64,000 nt of DNA from an uncultured Acidobacteriia bacterium (lineage in GTDB: Bacteria; Acidobacteriota; Terriglobia; Bryobacterales; Bryobacteraceae), in NCBI GenBank assembly GCA_903900705.1, contig CAIUOG010000120.1, forward strand, positions 44,518 through 108,517, given 5' to 3'. Under the pieces are notes generated by a model, which made no database searches, was not told the DNA's origin, and was given only the letters and a program-made list of their open reading frames with translations. Each line of letters opens with the position of its first letter. Position 1 is the stretch's first letter. Positions 26,945-37,569 of the stretch are shown here, piece after piece. A program made the position numbers and the translations under genes.

Positions 26945-29900
26945 ATGAAATACACCACGTTGCTGTTGCTCCTTTCATCGCTCGGATTGTCATCGCCCGC
27001 ATTGGCCCAGTCCAACAGTACGGCGACGCTGAGCGGAACCGTGACAGACCCCACGGAAGCGGTGATCCAGAAAGCCGGAGTGGTAGCGACCAACACGGAA
27101 ACCCAGCTGGTGAGGAAGACGGTTTCCGATTCGGAAGGCGCATACAGGTTCGACCTGTTGCCACCGGGGAGCTACGACGTTTCCGCGGAGACCCCGGGAT
27201 TCACGAAGGTGACGCGGCGGCTGGAACTGACGGTGGGTGAGGCGTCACGGCTGGATTTCAGGCTGCAGGTGGCGGCCTCGGTGATGGTCGACACGGTGGA
27301 AGCGGAAATACCCGCGATCGAGCCGGCGCGCACGCAGCAATCGAACACCATCGAGCAGCAGGCGATTGCGGATCTGCCGATTGACCGACGGGACTACCTG
27401 ACGTTCTCGCTGCTCGCGCCGGGCGTTTCCGATTCGAAAGCGCACGCGGATTCGAATACCTACAGGGTGAAGCAGACGCCGGATTCCGGTCTTTCGTTCT
27501 ACGGCAGCAACGGGCGCGGCAATACGATTAACGTGGACGGCGGCGAATCGAATGATGGCGGCGGCGGAGTGCGGCCCACCATCGGGCAGGAGGCGGTGCG
27601 CGAATTCCAGGTGAACCGGTCGAACTACACGGCGGAGTACGGCGGTTCGCGCGGCGGGGTGGTGAATATTGTGAGCAAGGGCGGGACGAACGGTGTTCAC
27701 GGGAGCGCGTTCGGGTTCTTCCGGAATCAGGGTCTCGACGCCACGAATCCATTCAATGAAGTACTGAATACGAGCACGAACGCGCTGACCCGCGTGAAGC
27801 CGGATTCGGCCCGGCAGCAGTTTGGCGCTACGGTGGGCGGACCGGTGACGAAGGACAAGACGTTCTACTTCCTGGACTACGAGCAGGAGCGACGCCGGGA
27901 ATCGACCGCGGTGCCGATATTGACGGACCTGTCGGTTTTCGGACCCACACCGCAGCAGAAGGCGATTCTGGCACAGTTGCCGGGATCGGCTGCAGCCCAG
28001 CTGACGGCGGCACTTTCGACACCGGCAGCCGTGCAGCAGATGTTCCAGATCAACAGCGGTGTATTTCCGTTCCGGACAGACCGGCACCAGGGCCTGCTGC
28101 GGCTTGACCACCAGTGGAATGAGAAGAATCAGGTTTCCGCTCGTTTCAACACCAGTAAGGTCTACGACACGAATCCAAACGTGAGCGCGCTCACGGGCAT
28201 CTCGCGCGGCTTTTTGCAGGACACGCTGGATTCGGTCGGGGCGCTTTCCTGGATCCATACGTTCACGCCGCGGCTGATCAACGAGGCCCATGCGCAGTTC
28301 GATTACTTCGACCAGTTCACCGGAACCAATGACAAGTTCGGTCCGGCGCTGGAACTGGCGGGCTACGGCAATTTCAACCGGGACCGCTTTCTGCCGAGCG
28401 AGAGCATTTCGCGTCGGACGGAATTATCCGACAACCTGACGATCAGCCTGGGCCGGCACACGGTGCGCGCGGGTGGGTATGCGTTGATTCGTTCCGAACA
28501 CTCCGATTCCGCGACGTTTTTCAGCGGGCGCTTCACCTTTGGACCGCTGCCGGGAGGTCTGGTGAATCCGGTGCTCGCATCGACGACGATTACCTCGCTG
28601 CAGGCGTTCAATCTTGGTCTGGCGCAGAGTTACCAGCAGGGGTTCGGTAACGGGATTGTGAGCGCCACCTATCCGCTGTATGCGGGCTACGCGCAGGACG
28701 AATGGCGGGTGACGCCGAAGCTGACGCTCAACGCGGGACTGCGCTATGAAGTGGACAACCGGCGCGCGCCACTGCCCACCGATCACAAGGAGATTGCGCC
28801 ACGCTTTGGCTTCGCGTGGAGTCCGGACGCGAAGACGGTGATTCGCGGGGGATATGGGATTTACTACGCGACGATCGATTTCCAGATCGATTACAGCGTG
28901 TATGCGCTGGGTGTTACGGCCGCCGGTTACCGGCCGATTGCACAGGTGCTGACGACGATCCAGTCGGCGGGGGCGCAGAGCGCGGCCAATATCTTCACCA
29001 CGCTGCGGGCTGAAGGGGTGATCGGGATTCCGACGCCGGCGCGTTCCATCACACCGGCGGACCTGACGCAGTTTGGCATCAACATCAGCCAGACGGGGCC
29101 ATTGCCGCCGCTATCGGTAATTTTCAGCGCCGCGCCGAACTACCGGAATCCGCAGACGCAGCAGGCGAGTCTGGGGATCCAGCGGGACTTCGGCCAGGGC
29201 CTCAATGCAGCGGTGAATGGCGTGTTCGTGCGGGGTTCGCACCTGACGGACGCGTACGACAACAATTTGCTGGCGTCGGCGCCGTTCGACAAGGCCATTG
29301 GAACGCAGAATTACGCGGCGGACGCGACACATCCGGGCGGGTACTTCGTGAATCCGCTGATTTATCAGAGTAACGTCTATGAATCGAACTCCAATTCGTT
29401 CTATGGCGGCCTGATGTTTGAGGCGAGCAAGCGGGTGGGCCGGTCTTTCCAGCTGAACGGCAATTACACCTGGAGCCATGCGACGGACGAAACAACCGAT
29501 TACAACAGCGATTTTGAACCGAACAACCAGTTCTGCCGCCGGTGCGACCGGGCATCCTCATCGTTCGACGAACGGCATAAGGTGGTGATCTACGGCGTGC
29601 TGCAGTCGCCCGCGTCGCGCGGCAGTTTGTGGAAGGACTGGGTATTTTCGCCGATCTACCAGTTCCACAGCGGTCAGCCGTTCAATCTGCTGGTGGGCGG
29701 CACGGATCTGAACAGCGACCGACACAACACGACGGACCGGCCCGCGTATGCCGGCAGGAACACCGGCCTGGGACCGGCCTATTGGGCTTTTGACGCCCGG
29801 CTGCAGCGTGGTTTCGCGCTGCGGGAGAAGGTCCGGCTGGACCTGATGTTCGAAGCGTTCAACCTCTTCAACAAGCTGAATTACCAGAGCGTGAACAATG

Positions 29901-30031
29901 TGGTGGGCACGGCGTTCGCGGGGCCATTTAACGTGACGGGACGGAATGACCGAAACCCGACGGATCCGCTGGGCTTCACGTCGGCGTTTGATGCGCGACG
30001 GCTGCAGCTGGGTTTCCGGCTGGTGTTTTAG
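26945..30031 (+). CDS. TonB-dependent receptor, Oar-like, with carboxypeptidase-regulatory N-domain
   Basis: 1028 residues from the ATG at 26945, chosen because AGGAG is four bases upstream and a clean signal peptide (1-23, 'SSPALAQ') follows. Residues about 28-110 are a CarboxypepD_reg/Cna-B-like domain ('ATLSGTVTDPTEAVI', 'GAYRFDLLPPGSYDV'). The plug region (about 120-230) is followed by a long barrel with 'YAGYAQDEWRVTPKLTLNAGLRYE' and a terminal Phe (LGFRLVF). This is the big Oar-like outer-membrane family expanded in Acidobacteriota, thought to import or bind large oligomers. Substrate unknown. A TTGACA box lies at 26889, with a weak -10. An AAAACGTTT half-palindrome lies near 26869. Confidence 0.88.
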   Translation: MKYTTLLLLLSSLGLSSPALAQSNSTATLSGTVTDPTEAVIQKAGVVATNTETQLVRKTVSDSEGAYRFDLLPPGSYDVSAETPGFTKVTRRLELTVGEASRLDFRLQVAASVMVDTVEAEIPAIEPARTQQSNTIEQQAIADLPIDRRDYLTFSLLAPGVSDSKAHADSNTYRVKQTPDSGLSFYGSNGRGNTINVDGGESNDGGGGVRPTIGQEAVREFQVNRSNYTAEYGGSRGGVVNIVSKGGTNGVHGSAFGFFRNQGLDATNPFNEVLNTSTNALTRVKPDSARQQFGATVGGPVTKDKTFYFLDYEQERRRESTAVPILTDLSVFGPTPQQKAILAQLPGSAAAQLTAALSTPAAVQQMFQINSGVFPFRTDRHQGLLRLDHQWNEKNQVSARFNTSKVYDTNPNVSALTGISRGFLQDTLDSVGALSWIHTFTPRLINEAHAQFDYFDQFTGTNDKFGPALELAGYGNFNRDRFLPSESISRRTELSDNLTISLGRHTVRAGGYALIRSEHSDSATFFSGRFTFGPLPGGLVNPVLASTTITSLQAFNLGLAQSYQQGFGNGIVSATYPLYAGYAQDEWRVTPKLTLNAGLRYEVDNRRAPLPTDHKEIAPRFGFAWSPDAKTVIRGGYGIYYATIDFQIDYSVYALGVTAAGYRPIAQVLTTIQSAGAQSAANIFTTLRAEGVIGIPTPARSITPADLTQFGINISQTGPLPPLSVIFSAAPNYRNPQTQQASLGIQRDFGQGLNAAVNGVFVRGSHLTDAYDNNLLASAPFDKAIGTQNYAADATHPGGYFVNPLIYQSNVYESNSNSFYGGLMFEASKRVGRSFQLNGNYTWSHATDETTDYNSDFEPNNQFCRRCDRASSSFDERHKVVIYGVLQSPASRGSLWKDWVFSPIYQFHSGQPFNLLVGGTDLNSDRHNTTDRPAYAGRNTGLGPAYWAFDARLQRGFALREKVRLDLMFEAFNLFNKLNYQSVNNVVGTAFAGPFNVTGRNDRNPTDPLGFTSAFDARRLQLGFRLVF

Positions 30032-30054
30032 GTCTTCTTTTTTAGGCAGCCTCT

Positions 30055-30918
30055 TTAAGCAGAGAGGAAGAGACTGCTTTCGCGGAGGAAGAGTTCGCGC
30101 TGATCGTGATGCAGCCAGTGTCCTGCGTTGGGCACGGTGATCATGCGGCAGTTCGGTATGCGGTCGACGCGGGGGTCGGCGACAGGAATCGGCGCGAAGC
30201 TTTCGGTGCCCCAGAAGAGCAGGGTGGGACAGGTGATGCCGGCGAAGATGGAAGCGGCCTCGTCGATGCTGTGGCCGTAGGGGGAGAAGGCGCGCAGGTA
30301 GTTGTCGAACTTCCAGGTCATGGAGCCATCGGCATTCCAGTTGGTGCCGTGGAGAGTGAGATGGCGCGCGACATCGTCGGCGAGACGGGGGTTGGCTTCG
30401 CGCATGCGGGCAACGGCGGCATCGAGGTCGGGATAGGCGCGGGCGGCGCGGGTTTCCATGTTTCGGACGGCGGCGATCCAGTGGCGCAGACGGTCTGCAG
30501 GGGCTTCGTGGATGCGGTGCCCAGGGGGGAAGCCGATGCCTTCGATGGAAACGGCATGGCTGACGCGATCCGGATAGAGCCCGGTGTAGTGGAGCACGAT
30601 CATGCCGCCAAGCGAATGGCCGATGAGGCGAACCGGCGTCTTCCCTGCCCCGAGGATGTCGATGAGACCGGCGAGGTCGAGAACGTGTTCAGCGATGCTG
30701 TACATGGCGCCGGGGGCCCAGGCGCTGTTGCCGTGGCCGCGCAGGTCGTAGGCGTAAACGTGATAATCGGCGGAGAGATGGCGGGCGGTCCAGTCCCAGC
30801 TGCGGGCGTGGTCGAGCCCGCCGTGGACGAGGACGAGAGGCGGCTTGTGTTCCTGGCCGTAGTCCCAGAACTGCAGCTTCAGGCGATCGGAGTAGAAGAA
30901 GTGCGAGATGGGTTCCAG
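30055..30918 (-). CDS. Alpha/beta hydrolase, probable CTG start
   Basis: 287 residues if started at CTG 30918, which has AAGGAG six bases upstream. The first ATG (30705) would remove the oxyanion-hole strand. Read from CTG the fold is complete: 'LVLVHGG' with 'DHARSWDW' near 28-42, 'YDLRGHGNSAW' near 58, nucleophile in 'IGHSLGG' near 98, and catalytic His in 'NAGHWLHHD' near the end. It is a general carboxylester or related C-X bond hydrolase, cytoplasmic. Substrate unknown. It follows the GGDEF-EAL gene by 43 bases on the same strand. Confidence 0.82.
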   Translation of the reverse strand: MEPISHFFYSDRLKLQFWDYGQEHKPPLVLVHGGLDHARSWDWTARHLSADYHVYAYDLRGHGNSAWAPGAMYSIAEHVLDLAGLIDILGAGKTPVRLIGHSLGGMIVLHYTGLYPDRVSHAVSIEGIGFPPGHRIHEAPADRLRHWIAAVRNMETRAARAYPDLDAAVARMREANPRLADDVARHLTLHGTNWNADGSMTWKFDNYLRAFSPYGHSIDEAASIFAGITCPTLLFWGTESFAPIPVADPRVDRIPNCRMITVPNAGHWLHHDQRELFLRESSLFLSA

Positions 30919-30961
30919 AGGGCGCTCCTTTCTGATTATGCCCTCCGTCGTCAGGCGGTCG

Positions 30962-33900
30962 TTACTTCCGGGAGAGTTCGAGAGGCAGGGCGTCGGGTTC
31001 GGCTTCGATCAGCATGAACCGTTCCATGTCCGCGGCGGTGAGCGGCAGGGAGAGCAGGAAGCCCTGGGTGAGATCGCAGCCGATTTTCACGAGCAGGTCC
31101 TGTTGCGAATTCCTTTCCACGCCTTCGGCAACCGCGCCGAGACCGAGGTTGTGAGCGAGGTCGACAATCGAGTGGACGAGGGGCAGAGTACCGGAGGGTT
31201 TGTCGATTTCCCGCACGAAGGACCGGTCGATTTTGAGTACGTCGATGGGCAGTTTGTGGAGGTAGCTGAGGGAGGAATAGCCGGTGCCGAAATCGTCGAG
31301 CGCGATGGTCAGACCGAGGGAGCGGAGTTTCTCCATCTGGCGGACGGACTCTTCGAGGTGGACCATGACCACGCTTTCGGTCAGTTCGAGTTCGAGGGCG
31401 CTGCCGGGCACACCGTAATCCCGCAGAGCGCGGGCGACGGTTTGGGCAAAATCGGCCTGCGCGAACTGGAGGGTAGAGACGTTGATGGCGATCTTGGGCG
31501 TTTTCAGGCCTGCCTTCGCCCAGACCGCGCTCTGGCGGCAGACTTCGCGCAGCACCCAGGTGCCGATTTCCAGAATCAGGCCGGACTCTTCCGCTACGGA
31601 GATGAAATCACTGGGAGCAAGCAGCCCGAGTTGGGGATGCCGGAGGCGCAGGAGCGCTTCCATGCCGGCCAGGTCGCCGGAGCCGGTCAGTTGCGGCTGG
31701 TAGAACAACTCAAACTGGCTCTGGTCGAGCGCCTGGCGCAGGTAACGGTCCATGTCCAGGCGGTGGGAGGCGTTCGCGTCCATTTCGCGGGAGAAGCACT
31801 GGTAGCGGTTCTTGCCCTGTTCCTTAGCGCGATACATGGCGGTATCGGCGTGTTTTTGGAGGGTCCCGGCGTCCTCCCCATCATCGGGAAAGATACTGAT
31901 GCCGATGCTGGCGGTGACAAACAATTCGTTGCCGGCAACCACGACCGGGCGGCTGAGGGAATCGAGAAGACGCCGGGCGGTTTCGGTGGCGTCCCGTTCG
32001 GAGCGGATTTCGATCAGGACCATGAACTCGTCGCCCCCCATGCGGGCGATGGCATCGCTCTTGCGCATGCAGCCGGAGAGACGTCCGGCCACCTGCTTCA
32101 GAAGTTCGTCGCCGACGTAGTGCCCCAGCGAGTCATTCACCTGCTTGAAACGGTCGAGATCGAGGTAGAGCAGGGCGAGTTTTTGCGAGGCGGCGCGGGC
32201 GTGATCAATAGCCTCATGCAGGCGTTCCGTGAAGAAGAGACGGTTGGGGAGACGGGTCAGGCTGTCATATTGGGCTCGGTGCGCCAGTTCCCGGTAAAGC
32301 TGGGCGTTTTCAATGGCGCTGGCAGCGAGGGCGGCCATGGCTTCCATGCGACTGCGGTGGTCAAGAGAAGACTGTCTTTTCTCCGGCCAATAGACTTCCA
32401 GGGCGCCGAGGAGCATGCCGGTTCCGGAGATCACGGGTATGGTGGATGCCGAGCGAAACAGCGGGACGAGCGCACGATATTCCTCGTCGTTCCACAGGTC
32501 GCCCGGCCGAATCGGGGTCCGCTGGCCTTCCGCGTTCGAGGCGGACATCGCCGCCCGGACCCTTGCGCTGAATGCAGCGGCGGTTTGCCCTGACAACAGG
32601 AGCGTGGCGTAGTCCGACGCAAAACCTTCCGCGGCCACCACCGAAAACGAGCTTTCGGGAACAGTGGCGGAGACGGTGGCGGCAACGCACGCCGCGCCGG
32701 TTTCGCCCGCGCCAACGACGCAGGCGACGCGGCACAGAACGACATGCAGGGGTTCGCGCCGCGCGATGAGTTCGAGGATTTCCTTGCGGTCCTGCTCCAG
32801 TTGCCGCGAGGCTTCCAGTTGCAGCAGGAGCTTGCCCCTGTGGCCGTAGTTTCCGGCGGCGGAGGCAAGCAGCGCGCAAAACAGAAACAGCGAGATCGCG
32901 AGGGCAGTTCGGAATCCGGTGCTCTGGTGCCAGGGGACGAGCACAGTGAAGGAAAGCGCGGCCGGATGCGGGCCGATATTACCGTTCCTGTCCATGGAGC
33001 GGACCTCGAAGCGGTGGGCCCCGCCACCGGGCTTGCGGTAAGTGGTGGAATTGACGGGCAGGAACTCGCTCCAGACGCCACCATCGAGACGCCAGGAGAA
33101 CAGAAGGCGGTCCGACGGCGTGAGATTCCACTTATCGAGACCGGAGAAGACGACGTGTACCGGGACATCCGGAGCGGACTCCCGGGAGTTGAGTTCCTCG
33201 CTCAGGATGGTGCGGGGCGCTTCGGTATCGGCTTCCGGATGAAACAGGGAGATGCCACGCGTGGTGCCCGCCCAGATGCGCCCCTGGCGGTCCTCATAAA
33301 CCCGGTAGACGACCGAGGAGGGCAGCCCCTCCTCCAGAGTGTTCGAAAGCCACGCGCCACCACGGTACCGGAATGCGCCGGAACCCGAGGCGACCCAGAG
33401 TGTGCCGTCGCGGCTCCGGATCATATTGCGGACGCGGTCAAAGCCTTTGTGAAATGTGGTCCACTTTGTGCCGTCGAATTCGAGAATTTCGACGCGTCCG
33501 CCGACCAGAATATGACCGGGACTCGGCTCATAAATGAAAAAAGCGCCGGTTTCGTGAAACCCTTCCGCCGGGCCGATGCGCCGGTATTTCCCATGGCTGT
33601 AGACGCCGAGAGTACTGCTGCCTCCGATCCAGAGGTCCCCGTTCGCGGCTTCGAGCACGGTGCGGAGATCGTCATTCTGCCAGGTAACGCCGGGATCGTA
33701 GATAGTCCGGAAAGTCCTGCCGTCGAAGGTCTCCAGGCGGAAGGAGGAAGGGTTGTCGAGGCTGACGGTCTGGATGAAGAAGCCACCATCGCGCCGTGGC
33801 AGGAAGGTGCGGAGAAAACGATTTTCCGGGTGCCGGACGGCGGCGAAGCGTTTGGTGGCGGGATCGAAAATCAGAATGGCGCCAGTGACGCCGGAGAGGA

Positions 33901-35162
33901 TGCCCATGCGGCCATCGGGCAGAACATGTAATGTATCGGTGAAGGTATTGGGCGGGCGTTCGTAGCCATCGAGCGCATAGCGCAGCCACTTTTGCCCGCA
34001 GAGGCAGGTGAGGAAGCGGGGGCTGAGAAACCAGACGTTGCCGGTTGGGTCTTCCGCGATGGAGTTGACCAGAACATCGGAATCCGCGCCGCGAACCGGG
34101 CCGGGACTACGCCAGAGGGATGGAGCGTAGCGGGCGAGACCCTGGGAAGTGGTGACCCAGAATGCGCCGCCTGAATCGGGAACAACGTCCAGGACAATGC
34201 CGGACAGAGCTTCCCGGCGCTCCACCGGTTCCATGCGACCGGACGCCGCGACGAAGCCTTCCGTCCAGCGCAGGATGGCGTCACCGTCCTGGACCCAGAG
34301 ATCATGGTCCGCGCCACGCCAGCCGCGGAGCGTATTCCTGACGCCACGGTATACCTGATTCCAGATCCTGCCATCGAACCGCATGAGGACCCGATGGCCC
34401 TGCGAGGAAGCGGCGACAAAGACTTCCCCGTTCTCGCCCTGGCGGGGCTGGTCGAAATCAGTAAGGCCGGCGGGGGCGGCGACGTCAGTCCAGGCGGCGC
34501 GATCCGTAACGGGAAGGTCGCGCACGATGGCGACCCCTTTACGTCCGGCGACCCAGATCTGGTTCTCCCGCGAGCCGGGAGACTGATAGAGGGAAATGAA
34601 CCGGCCCAGAGAACTGTCCGAAGCGAGTTTGACGGTCCGGGTGAGGAGGGTCGCGGCGTTGAATTCGATCAGCTTGTCGGGGAACAGGACCAGCACGCGG
34701 CCGCCACCGAGCGCACAGAGGGACAACTTATACAGTTCGTCGGGGTGATGTTGGTGGGAGCATCCAGTACTGCTCCACGCTTCGCAGCATCTTCGGCCAG
34801 GCGGATACTTCGGCGAGAAGATGAGCGGTCCAGCCGCCGGCGGTTTTGTGACGAAGCATGACGCCGTCGAAAGTCCAGAGATCGCCATCGGCGGCGGAGA
34901 CGATGCGCCCCAGGCTGCGCGGATCCAGCGCGGTATCGACACTGTACCCATCGAGGCGGGAAAGGTTGTCGACAACGCCGTGCTTGGCGAGAACAGTCCC
35001 CTGAGCGTCGCGGGTAACGGTGACGGTGTAGGACTCCCGCATGCCGGCGGACGTGTCCCAGAAGCGCCAGGAGGAGGCGGTTTGCGCAGAACCCAGCGCC
35101 GCCGCGGAAATCAGCAGCGTCGCGAGGCCAGCCGGTCGCAACCAGGCGAAAGAGCTCACCAC
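30962..35162 (-). CDS. Propeller sensor with GAF, GGDEF and EAL domains, interrupted by a +1 frameshift
   Basis: Reconstructed length about 1399 residues. The start at 35162 gives a signal peptide (ending 'LGSAQ') and the first propeller strand ('WRFWDTSAGMRESYTV'). This frame stops at 34728. The rest continues from the other frame if one G of the GGGG run at 34742-34745 is skipped, joining 'LPPTSP' to 'DELYKLSLCALGGG'. Then come Reg_prop propeller blades, a Y_Y_Y-like domain, a membrane helix ('ALAISLFLFCALLASAAG'), GAF, GGDEF ('MGGDEF', inhibitory site RKSD five residues before it) and EAL ('EALLR', 'DDFGTGYSS', 'KIDRSFV', 'AEGVE'). Both catalytic motifs are intact. It should make and/or break cyclic di-GMP in response to a periplasmic signal. 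True mutation or sequencing error cannot be told apart here. Confidence 0.8.
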
Positions 35163-35227
35163 ACTCCTATCGGCAATTCCGTTATAACCCTTCAGCTCCG
35201 GAATTCAGAGTCCCCCTGGCGTTCATT

Positions 35228-35305
35228 TTGACAGAGTATTCTTTTGGGCGATATCACCCCGTAAAAATCGGAGGACGTTTCCGGCAGAAGGACGTTTCCG
35301 GCAAA
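35228..35305 (+). promoter_or_regulatory. Upstream region of the quinone oxidoreductase: TTGACA box and 17-bp tandem repeat
   Basis: TTGACA at 35228-35233, with a poor -10 (ATATCA) 17 bases later. Downstream are two adjacent 17-base copies, 35272-35288 and 35289-35305 (AGGACGTTTCCGGCAGA and AGGACGTTTCCGGCAAA), differing at one base. The second copy ends just before AAAGGAG and 17 bases before the ATG. A repeated site in a leader could be a protein-binding site. No regulator is identified. Confidence 0.4.
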
Positions 35306-35322
35306 GGAGTAATCTGGAGGGC

Positions 35323-36303
35323 ATGCGCGCATGGCGAGTCGAGAGGTGGTGTGAGCCGGAGGAGATGGTTTTTGCAGAGGCGCCAGTCCCTGAACCCGGC
35401 GCTGGAGAGATTCGGATCCGCAATCGCGCGGCGGCGCTGAACTTCTTCGACATCCTGCAGGTGCAGGGGAAGTATCAGGTAAAGCCGCCCTTTCCGTTCA
35501 CGCCCGGGGCGGAGGTTGCCGGCGTGGTGGAGGCGGTGGGCGAAGGAGTTACGGGCTGGAAGCCTGGTGACGACGTGCTTGGCATTCCGGAGGGAAACGG
35601 CTTTGCGGAACAAACGGTATTAAGTGCGGCGAAGGCGTTTGCGATTCCCGAAGGCATGACGTTCGCGCAGGCGGCGGCGTTCCCCATTGTGTATCACACG
35701 TCATTTTTCGCGCTGCGGGACCGCGCGCAACTGCGGGAAGGCGAGTGGCTGCTGGTGCATGCCGGGGCGAGTGGAGTGGGGATGTCCGCCATTCAGCTGG
35801 GCCGGGCCTTCGGGGCGAGGGTGGTCGCGACGGCAGGCTCGCCGGAGAAATGCGAGTTCGCCCGCCGCATGGGCGCGGAATTCGTACTGGATTATCGCGA
35901 CGAAAGCTGGGTGGAACAGGTTCAATCGCTCACCGGGGGACGGGGGGCGGACGTGATCTACGATCCGGTGGGCGGGGATATTTTCGATCTCTCGACAAAA
36001 TGCATCGCCGCGTATGGCCGGCTGCTGGTGATCGGCTTTGCGGGCGGGAGAATTCCGTCGATCGCGGCCAACCGGATTCTGCTGAAAAACATTGCGATCA
36101 CGGGTGTTTTCTGGGGTGGCCACGTCCGGCTGTATCCGGACTATTCGACCGAGGCGCAGACAGCGCTGTCGGCATTATGGCGCGAGGGGAAACTGAATCC
36201 GGAGGTTTCAAGCATGTGGCCGCTGGAACAGTTGCCGGAGGCGATGAAAGCGCTGACGGAGCGCCGGGTCATGGGGAAGGCCGTGCTGACCATTCCAAGA
36301 TGA
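35323..36303 (+). CDS. NADPH:quinone oxidoreductase-like zinc-free MDR enzyme
   Basis: 326 residues. GGAGG precedes the ATG. The N-terminal GroES-like domain has 'NRAAALNFFDILQVQGKY' and 'PFTPGAEVAGVVEAVGEGV', without the cysteine zinc loop of alcohol dehydrogenases. The Rossmann domain has 'LLVHAGASGVGMSAIQLGRAFGARVVATAGS' and 'YDPVGGDIF'. This matches QOR/crotonyl-CoA reductase-like MDR proteins, which reduce quinones or enones with NADPH. Convergent with the thiolase gene, 7 bases apart. Confidence 0.86.
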   Translation: MRAWRVERWCEPEEMVFAEAPVPEPGAGEIRIRNRAAALNFFDILQVQGKYQVKPPFPFTPGAEVAGVVEAVGEGVTGWKPGDDVLGIPEGNGFAEQTVLSAAKAFAIPEGMTFAQAAAFPIVYHTSFFALRDRAQLREGEWLLVHAGASGVGMSAIQLGRAFGARVVATAGSPEKCEFARRMGAEFVLDYRDESWVEQVQSLTGGRGADVIYDPVGGDIFDLSTKCIAAYGRLLVIGFAGGRIPSIAANRILLKNIAITGVFWGGHVRLYPDYSTEAQTALSALWREGKLNPEVSSMWPLEQLPEAMKALTERRVMGKAVLTIPR

Positions 36304-36310
36304 CTCGGAC

Positions 36311-37498
36311 TCAGTGAACGGCTTCGAACAGGGCTGCCGCGCCCTGACCGCCGCTGACGCACATGGTCACTACACCAAAGCGCGAGCCGGGGCGGCGGCG
36401 CATTTCGTTGGCCAGGGTTCCGGTCATTCGGGAACCGGTCATGCCGAACGGGTGGCCGATAGAAATGGACCCGCCGTTGACGTTTAGCTTTTCGAGCGGA
36501 ATTCCCAGCCGTTCGCGGCAGTAGACCACCTGCACGGCAAAGGCTTCGTTGAGCTCCCAGAGGTCAATATCGTCAACGCCAAGACCGTGACGGGCGAGCA
36601 GTTTCGGCACGGCGAAGACGGGCGCGATGCCCATTTCATCGGGCTCGCACCCGGCAGTAACGAAGCCCCGGAAGATCAGATTGTAAGGGATGCCGAGCGC
36701 ATCGGCCTGATCGCGGGAGAGCAGCAGGTTTGCGGATGCGCCATCGGAAAGCTGCGAGGAGTTGCCGGCGGTGACGGACCCGGCCTCCGCGGGGTCGAAA
36801 TAGGGCTTCAGGGACTGCAGCCCTTCGAAGGTGGAATCATGGCGGTTGCACTCGTCACGGTCGCAGAGGACTTCCCGGACGCCGGTCTGCTCGCCGGTTT
36901 TCTTATCGAAGACCCCCATGGTGACGGACATGGGGGCGATTTCGGCTTCAAAAAAACCACGCCGCTGCGCATGCGCGGTTCGCTGCTGGCTGAGCAGCGC
37001 GTATTCATCCTGCGCGCGGCGCGAGATGTTGTAGCGCTTCGCCACGACCTCCGCCGTGTCACCCATGACCATGTACACTCCGGGCACGGTTTCACGCAGC
37101 AAAGGATGCGGATTGGAATCGCGAGGGACAAGGGAAATGCTCTCGACGCCACCGGCGATGGCGGCTTCCGCGCCTTCGTGAAGAATCTGGTGCGCGGCCA
37201 TCGCGATGGCCTGGAGACCGGACGAGCAGAATCGATTGACGGTGGTTCCCGGCACGGACACCGGCAGTCCGGCCAGAAGCGAAATCACGCGGGCGATGTT
37301 GTGGCCCTGCGGGCCGTGCGGCTGGCCGCAGCCGAAGATGACGTCGTCAAGCAGAGCGGGATCGAGTTGCGGCGTGCGTCGCAGAAGATCTTTGATGCAG
37401 TGAGCGCCGAGGTCCGCCGGGTGAGTGAGGTTGAAGCTTCCGCGAAAAGACTTGGCGAGGGCGGTTCGGGAACTCAATGCAATGACGGCTTCTCTCAT
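36311..37498 (-). CDS. Thiolase family acetyl-CoA C-acyltransferase
   Basis: 395 residues, standard thiolase length. The acylated nucleophile is C91 in 'NRFCSSGLQAI'. The C-terminal active-site elements are 'NEAFAVQ', 'GHPFGMTGSRM' and 'CVSGGQGAAALFE' (usual form CxGGGQG; the Ser for Gly is a mild change). It cleaves 3-oxoacyl-CoA in beta-oxidation or condenses acetyl-CoA. No other fatty-acid gene is adjacent except the nearby oxidoreductase, so direction is not clear. GGGGA lies upstream of the ATG. Confidence 0.92.
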   Translation of the reverse strand: MREAVIALSSRTALAKSFRGSFNLTHPADLGAHCIKDLLRRTPQLDPALLDDVIFGCGQPHGPQGHNIARVISLLAGLPVSVPGTTVNRFCSSGLQAIAMAAHQILHEGAEAAIAGGVESISLVPRDSNPHPLLRETVPGVYMVMGDTAEVVAKRYNISRRAQDEYALLSQQRTAHAQRRGFFEAEIAPMSVTMGVFDKKTGEQTGVREVLCDRDECNRHDSTFEGLQSLKPYFDPAEAGSVTAGNSSQLSDGASANLLLSRDQADALGIPYNLIFRGFVTAGCEPDEMGIAPVFAVPKLLARHGLGVDDIDLWELNEAFAVQVVYCRERLGIPLEKLNVNGGSISIGHPFGMTGSRMTGTLANEMRRRPGSRFGVVTMCVSGGQGAAALFEAVH

Positions 37499-37569
37499 GT
37501 GGTGTATTTCCCCGGCGGGCTTTCATCACAATCTAACAGGGACATGGTAGGTTCGTGTAATTCCCTGTC

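Noticed and set aside
30908..32593. 561-codon plus-strand open frame across the GGDEF-EAL region
   Set aside because: Low-information sequence opposite intact GGDEF and EAL motifs.
34728..34975. Independent start of the GGDEF-EAL gene at 34975
   Set aside because: That N-terminus is unlike any signal or propeller sequence, while the other frame supplies a signal peptide and first blade that join cleanly at the G-run.
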